Assembly: GCA_016185425.1 (NCBI GenBank)
Contig: JACPNQ010000025.1
Span: 1 to 64,000, forward strand
Direction: 5' to 3'
Source: Acidobacteriota bacterium
GTDB taxonomy: Bacteria > Acidobacteriota > Terriglobia > Bryobacterales > Bryobacteraceae
Length of the DNA: 64,000 nt
The translations under genes were made by a program, and so were the position numbers. How positions within the stretch are numbered: position 1 is the first letter of the stretch; each line of letters begins with the position of its first letter. Shown here in pieces: positions 21,219 to 28,987 of the stretch. The notes under the pieces are model-generated. The model saw only the letters and a program-made list of their open reading frames with translations. It did not search any database and was not told where the DNA came from.

Positions 21219-21401
21219 TTATTTTCCCCCGAAGTAGCGGGCGCTGCTGGCGTAGTGGCTGCGATAGGCACCCGGGTTATCACGAACGGATCTGGGCACG
21301 CCCTTCACTTCGTCATAGGAGCCGAAGGACCAACCCGTCACGCCGGAGTAGAACAACCCACCGGCGACTAGACTGCTGTACAGAAGATAGAACTTACTCA
21401 T
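21219..21401 (-). CDS. 60-residue protein of the polyamine/DUF350 operon
   Basis: A short protein with one hydrophobic N-terminal helix (about 4-20) followed by a conserved-looking polar tail that contains GVPRSVRDNPGAYRSHY. It has a strong ribosome-binding site (AGGAGAAAACG before ATG), duplicated by a 17-bp tandem repeat. I recognise this tail only from the same gene neighbourhood. The predicted topology is one membrane pass with a soluble C-terminus. Function unknown; likely a structural partner of DUF350. Confidence 0.7.
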   Translation of the reverse strand: MSKFYLLYSSLVAGGLFYSGVTGWSFGSYDEVKGVPRSVRDNPGAYRSHYASSARYFGGK

Positions 21402-21434
21402 CGTTTTCTCCTACTCGTCGTTTTCTCCTACTCG
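21401..21434. repeat. 17-bp tandem duplication carrying a ribosome-binding site
   Basis: Two exact copies of a 17-bp unit (21401-21417 and 21418-21434). On the minus strand each holds GAGTAGGAGAAAACG, i.e. the stop codon of the DUF4178 gene plus the Shine-Dalgarno of the next gene. The duplication therefore adds a second SD and spaces the two genes. Confidence 0.85.
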
Positions 21435-22795
21435 TCGTTGTCACCCGACGAACTGCTTGACTGCCAGACGATGGTGTTTGGCGGCACGCCGTAATCGCTT
21501 TCGGCCCAGCGCGATTGTTCAATGCCCCGTCCCTTTCTGCCGAGGAAAGGCAAGGGGAGCAGGAGCAGGAAGATACCGAGGAAATAGCGGAAGTAGAACG
21601 GGACGTCGCGAATCAGCTTGACGTTGTAGATGATAGGCGCGGGCATCCGCATGCTGGCGAGGGGGGCGGGCGTCTCGGTCTCCGGTTCGATACGGAGGTA
21701 ATAGCGGCCGCCGGGGATACCGGGCAGCGTGGCCGCGTCGGCGTGATCGTCTTCGGACCAGGATTCGCCCGCGTCGACGCCGTGGTAGTTACTGACCTGG
21801 CGGCCGAAGTCGTAGGCCTGACCGGTCTCGTCGTTGATGAGCGCCATGCCGAAGAAGGCCCACTGATTATCGAGATTCGCGTTGACTTCGACGCGGAGGT
21901 TGGTTTTGTCACCGCGGAGCTGGAAGACTTTCGTGACGAACGACCGCTCGCCGGTGGCGGCGGGCTGGAAGGTGTAGGTCTCGTCGAGTACGGTTTCCTG
22001 CAGGGCGCGCGCCGAGAAGAAGATCATCATGCCGATGAGGAGCGCGGCGTAAATAAAGAAGAGTTTCCAGGGCCGGCCTGGACGCGTATCGACGGGGGCC
22101 GGCTGGCTGGAGTAGACGCCAATCGCGGCCGGCGCTTCGCCGGGCAGTTGAAAGGCGGCCCAGATGTCCTTGCCCTCGAGATACTCACCGCGGCTCCAAT
22201 TGACTTCGTTCCCGGTGGTTTCGGCCGAGAGCATTTTGGGGGGAGCGATGTAGTCGGCGGTATCGACGATTTCGCCGACCTTCACCTGCCAGGGGAACTC
22301 GCCGATGACGAACCATGTGCAGGCTTTGGCGGACTGGAAGTGATCGTAGACCGCGCCGTCGTAGGTGGCGGTTTCGCGATTGTAATTATTCTTACCGGGA
22401 ATGGGGAGCGAGGGAATGGGAGTTACAAAACTCCAGTGATTATCGTACTCGCTGAGGTAGCGGAAGCCTTTGTAGGGATTGAAGAGAACGTACTCGCGCC
22501 AGTAGTAGTTGGTGCCCTCAACGTCGATGCCGCGCTGTTGAAAGCCGATTACTTCCCAGATGCCGCCGGACAACTTGCCGCGCGCGCCGAGGGGGATGAG
22601 CGGCTGGACGGTGATCTGCGCCTCCCAGCGCTGCAGGATGACGAGTTGCGGATTGGTTGCGTCGAGAGTTGTCGAGCAGTAAGAACAGACGACTGTGGCC
22701 GCGGCGCCCATGGCGCGGAGCTCGATGGCGGAGCCGCAATTGGGGCAGTTGAGGGCTTTCGGCCGTGGAACAATCTTTCGAGCGACGGCGTTCAT
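21428..22795 (-). CDS. DUF4178 zinc-ribbon membrane protein
   Basis: 455 residues starting at the ATG at 22795, which overlaps the previous stop (ATGA). The N-terminal zinc ribbon is CPNCG...CSYC (about 16-40). A DUF4178 beta-rich region follows (GFQQRGIDVEGTNYYWREYVL and beyond), then a transmembrane helix near residue 245, an extracytoplasmic beta-sandwich-like domain, and a second hydrophobic segment near the end (FYFRYFLGIFLLLLPLPFLG). It is encoded between a second DUF4178 gene and the 60-residue/DUF350 genes. Probably a membrane scaffold of the same complex; biochemical role unknown. Confidence 0.8.
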   Translation of the reverse strand: MNAVARKIVPRPKALNCPNCGSAIELRAMGAAATVVCSYCSTTLDATNPQLVILQRWEAQITVQPLIPLGARGKLSGGIWEVIGFQQRGIDVEGTNYYWREYVLFNPYKGFRYLSEYDNHWSFVTPIPSLPIPGKNNYNRETATYDGAVYDHFQSAKACTWFVIGEFPWQVKVGEIVDTADYIAPPKMLSAETTGNEVNWSRGEYLEGKDIWAAFQLPGEAPAAIGVYSSQPAPVDTRPGRPWKLFFIYAALLIGMMIFFSARALQETVLDETYTFQPAATGERSFVTKVFQLRGDKTNLRVEVNANLDNQWAFFGMALINDETGQAYDFGRQVSNYHGVDAGESWSEDDHADAATLPGIPGGRYYLRIEPETETPAPLASMRMPAPIIYNVKLIRDVPFYFRYFLGIFLLLLPLPFLGRKGRGIEQSRWAESDYGVPPNTIVWQSSSSSGDNDE

Positions 22796-23433
22796 GCGGT
22801 CCAGCCCTCGAATTCCTTGAGATTGACGAGGCGGAGGGAATCGAAGTCGATGAACTCGCCGAGGAAGAAGAGCGGCGGATTTTCGGTGTAGTCGATGGTA
22901 GCGAAGCGGCCGTCGGCGGAACGGAGGTCGGCGAACCAGCAACGTTCCTTATCCCAGTAGGTGAAGGGCAGCTCGCCTTCGACGCCTTCGTAGTTGGCCT
23001 CGGTGAGCGTAGTGATGGTGAGGTCGACGCCTTGCTGCTTGGTGTGCCAGCCGCGGGTGACGTTCTGCGGGAGAGGGAGGAAGCCTTCGGCAGCGGACAG
23101 GAAGCTGACGGCATATTCGGCCTGGGCGTCGCTCAACCAACCGCTGGAGCCGTTCGAGAACATCAAGTGCCACTCGTTCCAGGAGCCGAGATCGTAACTA
23201 TAAACGATGCGGCCGATGACCTGGAAGGCGCTGTTGCGATAGACGCCTTCGGTACCGATTTGAATGGGACTGATATCGGGCGGAAGGTCGGCCACCTGTC
23301 CGACCTTTTCGAGATTGACGTCGTGGCGGACGAGGATGGACTTGCAGTATTCGCAAGTGGTCTGCACGGCAGATGACCAGCGAAAGCGGATGGGCGCGCC
23401 GCAGTTGGGGCAAATGGCGGTGGGCTGGCTCAT
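22792..23433 (-). CDS. DUF4178 zinc-ribbon protein
   Basis: 213 residues, soluble. A zinc ribbon at the N-terminus (CPNCGAPIRF...CEYC, residues 9-33) is followed by DUF4178 (from about 60: YRNSAFQVIGRIVYSYDLGSWNEWHLMF). The start overlaps the AdoMet decarboxylase stop and the stop overlaps the next DUF4178 gene, both by ATGA, so translation of all three should be coupled. DUF4178 proteins are known chiefly from these SPFH/AdoMetDC/DUF350 neighbourhoods. No enzymatic motif is visible. Confidence 0.8.
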   Translation of the reverse strand: MSQPTAICPNCGAPIRFRWSSAVQTTCEYCKSILVRHDVNLEKVGQVADLPPDISPIQIGTEGVYRNSAFQVIGRIVYSYDLGSWNEWHLMFSNGSSGWLSDAQAEYAVSFLSAAEGFLPLPQNVTRGWHTKQQGVDLTITTLTEANYEGVEGELPFTYWDKERCWFADLRSADGRFATIDYTENPPLFFLGEFIDFDSLRLVNLKEFEGWTA

Positions 23434-23798
23434 TGTGTGTGGTAGGGCCGCTCCAAACGGCGTACTCGCACGGCGGTAGCTCCCAGTTTTTCGCGCAGAT
23501 ATTTTTCAAAATCCCACTCCGGCCGGGGCCGGCAGCAAAAGACGTTTAGACACAGAGAGCCGAATTCGGGAAAGGTGTGGCAGGCCAGATGCGACTCGGC
23601 GAGAAGGCAGAGTCCGGTGATGCCGCCGGCGCCGGGGAACTGATGCCATTGCGGCGCGGCAACGGGATGGAGACGCAAACCACCGATAAGGTCATCGAAG
23701 ACGGCGCGCAACTGGGCAGGGTCTTTGAGGCGCACGATGTCGCAGCCGAGCGCTTCGATCACCCACTCACAGCCCTGTCCGCCGGTAAGGTCGGCCAT
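23430..23798 (-). CDS. S-adenosylmethionine decarboxylase-like protein (SpeD family)
   Basis: 122 residues, the size of a bacterial class 1b AdoMetDC. The self-cleavage and catalytic motif is present: LAESHLACHTFPE, with S69 as the prospective pyruvoyl serine, H74 and C89 in the spacing known for the Thermotoga enzyme (S63/H68/C83). The enzyme would decarboxylate AdoMet to supply the aminopropyl donor to the aminopropyltransferase four genes downstream. The start at 23798 lies 14 nt after the SPFH stop. Some SpeD paralogues have become ornithine or arginine decarboxylases, so the substrate is likely but not certain. Confidence 0.88.
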   Translation of the reverse strand: MADLTGGQGCEWVIEALGCDIVRLKDPAQLRAVFDDLIGGLRLHPVAAPQWHQFPGAGGITGLCLLAESHLACHTFPEFGSLCLNVFCCRPRPEWDFEKYLREKLGATAVRVRRLERPYHTQ

Positions 23799-23812
23799 GG
23801 GAGTTCAGTGTA

Positions 23813-24916
23813 TCAGGCAGTCGGCTGCGGCGTCCCGCATTCGGCGCAGAACTTCGCGGCGCGCGGAATCTTGTTGCCGCAGTTGAAGCAGAATTTCATT
23901 TCTCCGGCGGGAGCCGCGGCGGGAGGTGCGGCTTGAGGGGCGGCCGGCTGGGGCGCCGCGGGAGCGACGGGAGCAACAGGCACGGCGCCGACGGGAGGAG
24001 GCGCTTGCGGCGGCGGCTGCTGGGGCTGGTAGGCGGCGTTAATCGCGCCACCCATGGCCTGCGCCATACCGTAGCCGGCGGAGAGTCCGGCGCCGATGCC
24101 GGCGATGCCGCCTTCATTGGCAGCGGCGATGGGAATCGACTGCGCCACCTGGTATTGCGTGTAGCGGCCCATGTCGCCGAGCATGTTCATGGAGATGCGT
24201 TCGTCGAGGCGCTTCTGCAGCTCTTCCGGCAGCGAGAATTCGCGGACGATAAAGGTATCGAGCGAGAGGCCGAAGTCGGCGTACAGCGGACGCAGGCCTT
24301 CGAGAATCTGATTGCCGAGCTCGACCTGGTTGGCGATGAGATCGAGGAAGGGGATCTGGCTTTGGGCGATGGCATCGGCCATGCGGCCGAGCGTCATATC
24401 GCGGAGCTGGCCTTCGATGTCGGCGACGGTGTAGAGTTCGCGCGTGCCGCTGACTTTGAGATGGAAGGTGCGCGGATCGGCGATGTGCCAGGAGTACACG
24501 CCGTTGCCACGGACTCGGATGGCGCCGAACTCCTTATCGCGAATCGTGAGCGGATTGGCGGTACCCCAACGTTGGTTGAGCTGCGCCCGTGTGGAGAAGA
24601 AGTAGACGTCGCTCTTGAACGGAGACTTGAACATCTTGTCCCAGTTCATGAGGTTGGTGAGGACGGGCAGGGTTTGCGTGGTGAGGGTGTAGAGGCCGGG
24701 TCCGAAGACATCCGCCATGCGGCCTTCGTTGATGAAGGCGCTCATCTGCGATTCGCGAACGGTCAACTTGGCACCGTTCTGAATTTCCATGTCCTGCATG
24801 GGGTAACGCCAAGCCAGAATACCGTTACCCGGCTCGACCCATTCGATTACGTCAATAAATTGTTTCTTGACGAAATCCCCAACACCAGAGCTCTTGATAA
24901 AGTCACCGATTCCCAT
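23813..24916 (-). CDS. SPFH-domain protein with C-terminal zinc ribbon (YdjI-like)
   Basis: About 367 residues from the ATG at 24916. A further in-frame start exists at 24991, but the MGIGDF N-terminus looks native. The SPFH/band-7 domain occupies about 20-260. A glycine/alanine-rich segment, a long proline/glutamine/alanine linker and a zinc ribbon (CFNCGNK...CAECG) at the extreme C-terminus follow. There is no transmembrane helix, as in the 'virion core' type SPFH family. SPFH proteins build membrane-associated oligomeric rings. As first gene of the operon it may nucleate the complex formed with the DUF4178/DUF350 proteins. Confidence 0.85.
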   Translation of the reverse strand: MGIGDFIKSSGVGDFVKKQFIDVIEWVEPGNGILAWRYPMQDMEIQNGAKLTVRESQMSAFINEGRMADVFGPGLYTLTTQTLPVLTNLMNWDKMFKSPFKSDVYFFSTRAQLNQRWGTANPLTIRDKEFGAIRVRGNGVYSWHIADPRTFHLKVSGTRELYTVADIEGQLRDMTLGRMADAIAQSQIPFLDLIANQVELGNQILEGLRPLYADFGLSLDTFIVREFSLPEELQKRLDERISMNMLGDMGRYTQYQVAQSIPIAAANEGGIAGIGAGLSAGYGMAQAMGGAINAAYQPQQPPPQAPPPVGAVPVAPVAPAAPQPAAPQAAPPAAAPAGEMKFCFNCGNKIPRAAKFCAECGTPQPTA

Positions 24917-25007
24917 TGATCCACTCGATCCTTTCCCAATTCCGATGCTGCTCTCAAGCAGTATAACGCCCGCTTCACGCGGAAAGTTCAATAATTCGGA
25001 CGAGCCG

Positions 25008-25436
25008 TTACGCGGGTCCCGCGGTGGCTTCGGCGTCAGCGGCAGCGGGGCCGTCGGCTTCCGCCTTCGCGATGATTTCCCGGGCGGAATCGGCGAGTTT
25101 ACTGGCTACCTTAATTTCAAATGGAAGGCTGGGCATGGCGAAGGCGCCTTCGACGACGACGGAGATTCCGTTTTGTTCGAGGAGCCCTTGCACCGCTGCG
25201 GCCTGTATTTCGGCATCGACGCCGTGGAAGACGGCGACAGTTTCGAGATCGAGGTCGGAAGAGGGATCGGCGTCGCCCTGACTGCCTTCAAGGATGCGGC
25301 GGGCGTCGTCGGCCTGATCGGCCTTGACGCAGACGACGAGCTCTGCGTCGAGGCCGGCCGCGATCAGTTGGTCCTTTATGTCGGCTACATCACGGTCGTC
25401 ATTACTGCGGATAATCACCCAACCGTCAGTGCTCAT
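25008..25436 (-). CDS. DUF2007-like protein, two tandem units
   Basis: 142 residues made of two related alpha/beta halves (about 5-52 and 65-125). Each has the pattern V-x-x-hydrophobic, helix, Q-x-x-L-x-x-x-G-hydrophobic-x-hydrophobic-x-V seen in DUF2007 'signal-transducing' domains (GII-like ferredoxin folds). An Ala/Glu-rich tail follows. It overlaps the upstream gene by 11 nt and precedes the SPFH operon by 91 nt, so it may be co-transcribed with it. Function unknown. Confidence 0.65.
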   Translation of the reverse strand: MSTDGWVIIRSNDDRDVADIKDQLIAAGLDAELVVCVKADQADDARRILEGSQGDADPSSDLDLETVAVFHGVDAEIQAAAVQGLLEQNGISVVVEGAFAMPSLPFEIKVASKLADSAREIIAKAEADGPAAADAEATAGPA

Positions 25437-25875
25437 GCCCGTAGCGTATCACGCGGGCATCGGAAAGATCCGGCGCGCGGTAGGCGGCGCGCGCTTCGCG
25501 GCTGGCGACGATGTTGTAGCTGTAATAGGTATCGAACAGGCGGCCGCGATGGGCGAAGGCGGCAACGGCCGCGCGCGCAGCATCCCAGGCGGTGGCACCG
25601 CGCCCGAGACCGGCGGTGAGCTCACAAATCCGATCGACCCAGAAGCGGGTGACGGTTTCGTGATAGCCGGAATCAGGCGTGCTTTCGATGCCTTGGGTTT
25701 TGTTGTAGGTGAGGATGCGTTCGCGCACGGTTTCGGCGGTGCCGCCATTGTGAATGGTCACGGCGGCGACGGTAAGATGGGCGGCATGGTTCCATTCGGC
25801 GCGGGGTATTTCCCCAGCGGAGAATCGGCGAAGAAACTCAGAAAAGGCGTCTACCGAAAGCAAATAGGGCGGCAC
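25426..25875 (-). CDS. Conserved hypothetical protein with WNHAAHL motif
   Basis: 149 residues, mostly helical and cytosolic. Two blocks look functional: WNHAAHLTVA (about 28-37, an H-x-x-H pair) and SGYHETVTRFWVDRI (about 69-83). Their histidines and glutamate could bind a metal, but I do not recognise a named family with certainty. It is divergent from the Lrp-type regulator across 55 bp and overlaps the DUF2007 gene, so it probably heads a two-gene or longer minus-strand transcript. Confidence 0.6.
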   Translation of the reverse strand: MPPYLLSVDAFSEFLRRFSAGEIPRAEWNHAAHLTVAAVTIHNGGTAETVRERILTYNKTQGIESTPDSGYHETVTRFWVDRICELTAGLGRGATAWDAARAAVAAFAHRGRLFDTYYSYNIVASREARAAYRAPDLSDARVIRYGHEH

Positions 25876-25930
25876 GTCTTGTTTTCCTATGTACGTATGC
25901 TAATATACTTATCAATCAAAGGCAATATAA

Positions 25931-26386
25931 ATGATTGACGAACAGGATCGAATCCTTTTAGAGCGTTTGACCGATGATGCGAGGGTTTCGTGGGCGGAAC
26001 TGGCACAGGAGATGGAATTGTCGGCGCCGGCGGTGGCGGAACGGGTGAAACGGTTGCGGCAGAGGGGGTTGATCCGGGGATTTCACGCGGTATTGGATCC
26101 GGCGGCGTTGGGACTGGGGTTGACCGCCTATATTGCCGTGACGCTGAGGCATCCGAGAGACCGGGCGGAGTTTTTGAAGACCGTTCGGGAACGGGGAGAG
26201 GTGAAAGAGGCGCATCATCTGGCGGGAGAGGATGATTACTTGTTGAAGGTGCACTGCCGGGACACGGGGCATCTGGAACATTTTTTGACGGACATTTTGA
26301 AGCCGGTGCCGGGAGTGCAGCGGACGAGGACGTCGATTGTGTTGGGGACGGCAAAGGAGATGGTTACTGTTTTGCCGCCTGAATGA
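25931..26386 (+). CDS. Lrp/AsnC-family transcriptional regulator
   Basis: 151 residues. The N-terminal AsnC helix-turn-helix (DRILLERLTDDARVSWAELA, then LSAPAVAERVKRLRQRGLI) leads into the RAM/AsnC ligand-binding domain (GLTAYIAVTLRHP ... AGEDDYLLKVHCRDTGHLEHFL). It has the usual length and architecture of octameric Lrp-like regulators that respond to amino acids. It is divergent from the 25426-25875 gene; the 55-bp AT-rich gap is the likely site of autoregulation. It could also control the downstream serine hydrolase, which starts 18 nt later. Confidence 0.9.
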   Translation: MIDEQDRILLERLTDDARVSWAELAQEMELSAPAVAERVKRLRQRGLIRGFHAVLDPAALGLGLTAYIAVTLRHPRDRAEFLKTVRERGEVKEAHHLAGEDDYLLKVHCRDTGHLEHFLTDILKPVPGVQRTRTSIVLGTAKEMVTVLPPE

Positions 26387-26404
26387 AATCGAGTACGATT
26401 GGCC

Positions 26405-27805
26405 ATGCGTTTCTACTTACTCTTGTTGCCACTGTTATTACAGGCGGGCGTGGGCGATCATGCGGAGGTTCAGGCGGCGGAGCGGCTTTTTGAAGGCTGG
26501 ATGAATGGGCAGATGGCATTTCGCACGCTGCCTGGTGTGGCTGTCGGGGTGGTGCATGATCAGGAGCTGATCTGGGCGAAGGGGTTCGGCGTTGCCGACG
26601 TCGCGGGGAAGGTGCCTGTGACGCCGGCGACAAAGTTCCGAATGGCGTCGCATAGCAAGGTATTTACGGCGACGGCGATCATGCAACTGCGGGACCAGGG
26701 CAAGCTGCGATTGGACGATCCGGTGGTGAAGCATCTGCCTTGGTTCACGCCGAAGCCAACGGAGGCGGACGATCCGCCGATTACGATTGAGGATCTATTG
26801 ACGCATGGATCGGGGCTGGCGCGGGAGGCGGGATCGCACTGGTCGGACGATCATTTTCCGGATGCGGCTGGACTGCGGGATGCGGTGATGACGCGGTCGG
26901 TCTATTCGCCTGGTGTGCGTTGGAAGTATTCGAACCTGGCGTTTGCGATTGCCGGACAGATTGTGGAGAAGGTATCGGGCGAACCATTCGCGCGGTACAT
27001 GCAAAGGCATGTACTGGGGCCGCTGGGGATGAAGGATTCGAGTTTCGATGAGGAAGTGCCTGGTATCGCGACGGGGTATGGACGGCGGATGCCGGATGGT
27101 TCGCGCGCGGTGATGAAGTTTGTGAACGCACGGGCGTTGGGTCCGGCTACTGGGTTGACGTCGACGTTGGAAGACATGGCGCGGTTTGTATCGCTCCAGT
27201 TCCGCAAGGGACCGGTGGGAGGGAAGCAGATCCTTTCGACGGCGGCGCTGCGGGACATGCACCGGGTGCGGTTGATGGAGAACAATTGGACGCGCGGGAA
27301 TGCGATCGGCTTTGCGGTGAACCGGGAGAAGGATCGTCTTTATGTGGGGCACGGCGGGTCATACTTTGGGTACAAGACGCATACCGTGATGCAGCTTGAC
27401 GACAAGGTGGGTGTGATTGTTTTGACGAACGGGGATGATTCGGCGCCGAGCGATATTGCGATGAAGGTGATGCAGGGTGTGGGAGCGGCGGTAGCGAAGG
27501 CGGCTTCTGCCGCGAAGCCGGCGGTTTGGGATCCGGCGTGGGCGCGGTTTGCGGGGTTGTACCGGAGCCGGTTTGCGGAGAATCAGGTGGTGGAGATGGA
27601 CCGGAGTCTGGTGGTGATTGATCCGACGGGGACGAACTTTGATAGTCCGCAGAAGTTGGTGCCGGTTGGTGGAGGGCGGTTCCGGTTGGAGGGGGCGACG
27701 GGCGGTGCGCCGGTGGGGGAAATGGTGCGGTTTGTGGAGGAGAATGGGCGAGTGGTGAGGATGTACATGGGAGATAGTTTTAGTGAGCGGGTTGGGGTAC
27801 AATGA
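26405..27805 (+). CDS. Serine hydrolase of the beta-lactamase (class C/DD-peptidase) family
   Basis: About 466 residues with an N-terminal hydrophobic signal. Catalytic motifs: S82-x-x-K85 (SHSK), Y175-S-N177 and H316-G-G (the KTG-equivalent), all in correct order and spacing. A C-terminal beta-domain from about 380 is typical of EstB/Pab87-like enzymes. It probably hydrolyses D-amino-acid peptides or esters in the periplasm. This fold is rarely a true antibiotic resistance determinant, and nothing here indicates one. It follows the Lrp gene closely and ends 19 nt before tRNA-Val. Confidence 0.88.
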   Translation: MRFYLLLLPLLLQAGVGDHAEVQAAERLFEGWMNGQMAFRTLPGVAVGVVHDQELIWAKGFGVADVAGKVPVTPATKFRMASHSKVFTATAIMQLRDQGKLRLDDPVVKHLPWFTPKPTEADDPPITIEDLLTHGSGLAREAGSHWSDDHFPDAAGLRDAVMTRSVYSPGVRWKYSNLAFAIAGQIVEKVSGEPFARYMQRHVLGPLGMKDSSFDEEVPGIATGYGRRMPDGSRAVMKFVNARALGPATGLTSTLEDMARFVSLQFRKGPVGGKQILSTAALRDMHRVRLMENNWTRGNAIGFAVNREKDRLYVGHGGSYFGYKTHTVMQLDDKVGVIVLTNGDDSAPSDIAMKVMQGVGAAVAKAASAAKPAVWDPAWARFAGLYRSRFAENQVVEMDRSLVVIDPTGTNFDSPQKLVPVGGGRFRLEGATGGAPVGEMVRFVEENGRVVRMYMGDSFSERVGVQ

Positions 27806-27824
27806 AGGTTTGCGGCCTTTTTTC

Positions 27825-27901
27825 GGGCGCGTAGCTCAGTTGGTTAGAGCGCCTGCTTCACACGCAGGAGGCCCGGGGTTCGAGTCCCTGCGCGCCCACC
27901 A
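27825..27901 (+). tRNA. tRNA-Val (CAC)
   Basis: 77 nt: acceptor GGGCGCG pairing CGCGCCC, anticodon stem CCTGC/GCAGG with loop TTCACAC (anticodon CAC) and encoded CCA. Its 3' 41 nt are repeated at 32717-32757, marking it as the attachment site of an integrated element. Confidence 0.97.
27861..27901 (+). repeat. Attachment-site repeat inside tRNA-Val (att core)
   Basis: The 41-bp 3' end of tRNA-Val (anticodon stem, variable loop, T arm, acceptor, CCA). It recurs once at 32717-32757 with a single C/T difference. This is the usual signature of tyrosine-integrase insertion into a tRNA gene. Confidence 0.9.
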
Positions 27902-27974
27902 TTCATTTCAGGAAGATACAAACAGAGGGAATAGTTGGAGGGAGTAGTTGTGACGTGGATTGTGAGGTAAGAGC

Positions 27975-28359
27975 TCAATTCGCTTTCCCTGCCTTTGCGC
28001 CAAGAATGGATTCGGGCTGGCTCGTTGCCGAGGGCCCACCCATCAGACCGCTTTCCAGTTTTTCCAGCACGGTGCGTTTCGCGGCCATGCGCACGTGGCT
28101 GTAATGTTCGAGCATCCGGCGGGACATGTGGCCAGCGACCGCCATCAGCGTGGCATCCGACGCGCCGGCCTCTGCCATCTCGGTGATTGCCTGGTGGCGA
28201 AGGTCGTGGAAGCGTAGGCCGCGGATCGGTGCGGCGGCTCGTTTCCAGGCCGCAATGGCAACTCGGATGCTTTGCTGCTGCTTGAGCGCCTCTTGCGCGG
28301 CCTCTCTGCCCACGCACCTGGCTGTCTCTCCTACAAGCTTTCGCCATGCCGTCCGCCAG
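27975..28359 (-). pseudogene. Tyrosine integrase, C-terminal catalytic fragment
   Basis: Reads W-R-T-A-W-R-K-L-V-G-E-T from the insertion junction, then the catalytic core LRFHDLRHQAITEMAE (H-x-x-R), AGHMSRR and EHYSHV with the nucleophilic Tyr. It joins exactly, in frame, to the N-terminal fragment at 28988-29820 once the 628-bp insertion and one 6-bp duplicate are removed; the joined protein would have 403 residues. Alone it has a stop in frame at the junction. The gene end lies 74 bp from tRNA-Val, the normal place for an integrase. Confidence 0.9.
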
Positions 28360-28987
28360 TGTTAGGGCCGGTTTGAAAGTGAGCCATTTTTGCCGGGATT
28401 TCTGAGCCAGTGGCTCAGTTTTGGCAACTGAGGCCGAGCAGGGGCGCCCGCGTACGGGAGCCCATACCGGTGGCCGAGGTCAGGTCGCGGTCGCCAGCCG
28501 CATGCTACGAAAGTTGTCTACCCTCCCCGCGATCGGTGTTCTCATCTATGGAGCATTCGGCCTTGCGCGGCGAGCCGGACCCGACGACGATCCCTGCCGA
28601 AAACCTCACCCCTGCGATGTCAATCCGCCCGGCAATTATTTTGGTTTTTGAAGCATTGCTGGTCAGCGGATCGAACAGTAGGTGCGTGCGGACAGACGGA
28701 TGGTCAGGCCTCGCGGGTACCCCGCGCAGTGCGGCCAAACCCTCGTAGCTTTTGATTGCGACGAGTCGATCTGCGGTACGAACGGTCATCCTTTACCCTT
28801 GTCGGAGATCCTCGCCCAGCCGTATAGCCGACGAGGACCCTAGCAAATCCTACTCAAAAACGACGTCCGCATCAATAGGACAATGTAGAAACCGGTGTAG
28901 AGTACCTACTGCCTCCCCGCCACAGGCTGGCTCAGTTCCTCACCGGAACTCCGGCCATTCTTGATTACTTTTAAACCGGCACTAACA
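28360..28987. mobile_element. 628-bp IS21-like transposase-less insertion (MITE-like)
   Basis: Ends are 21-bp imperfect inverted repeats, TGTTAGGGCCGGTTTGAAAGT (28360-28380) against TGTTAGTGCCGGTTTAAAAGT (complement of 28967-28987), differing at two positions. Both begin TGTTAG. Inside each end a CTGGCTCAGTT-type sub-repeat recurs, as in IS21-family termini. The flanks are a 6-bp direct duplication CGCCAG (28354-28359 and 28988-28993). No istA/istB is present, so it must have been moved in trans. Confidence 0.85.
28505..28789 (-). CDS. Possible passenger ORF inside the MITE-like insertion
   Basis: A 94-codon frame that fills much of the insertion interior. The product is slightly basic, with no signal, membrane segment or family I recognise; the central segment is TKIIAGRIDIAGVRFSAGIV. 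It may be a captured fragment rather than a gene. The rest of the element interior, about 28790-28966, shows nothing I can assign. Confidence 0.25.
   Translation of the reverse strand: MTVRTADRLVAIKSYEGLAALRGVPARPDHPSVRTHLLFDPLTSNASKTKIIAGRIDIAGVRFSAGIVVGSGSPRKAECSIDENTDRGEGRQLS

Noticed and set aside
26405..27805. Antibiotic-resistance beta-lactamase
   Set aside because: The SxxK/YxN motifs and C-terminal beta-domain fit general serine hydrolases/DD-peptidases; nothing points specifically to class C resistance enzymes.
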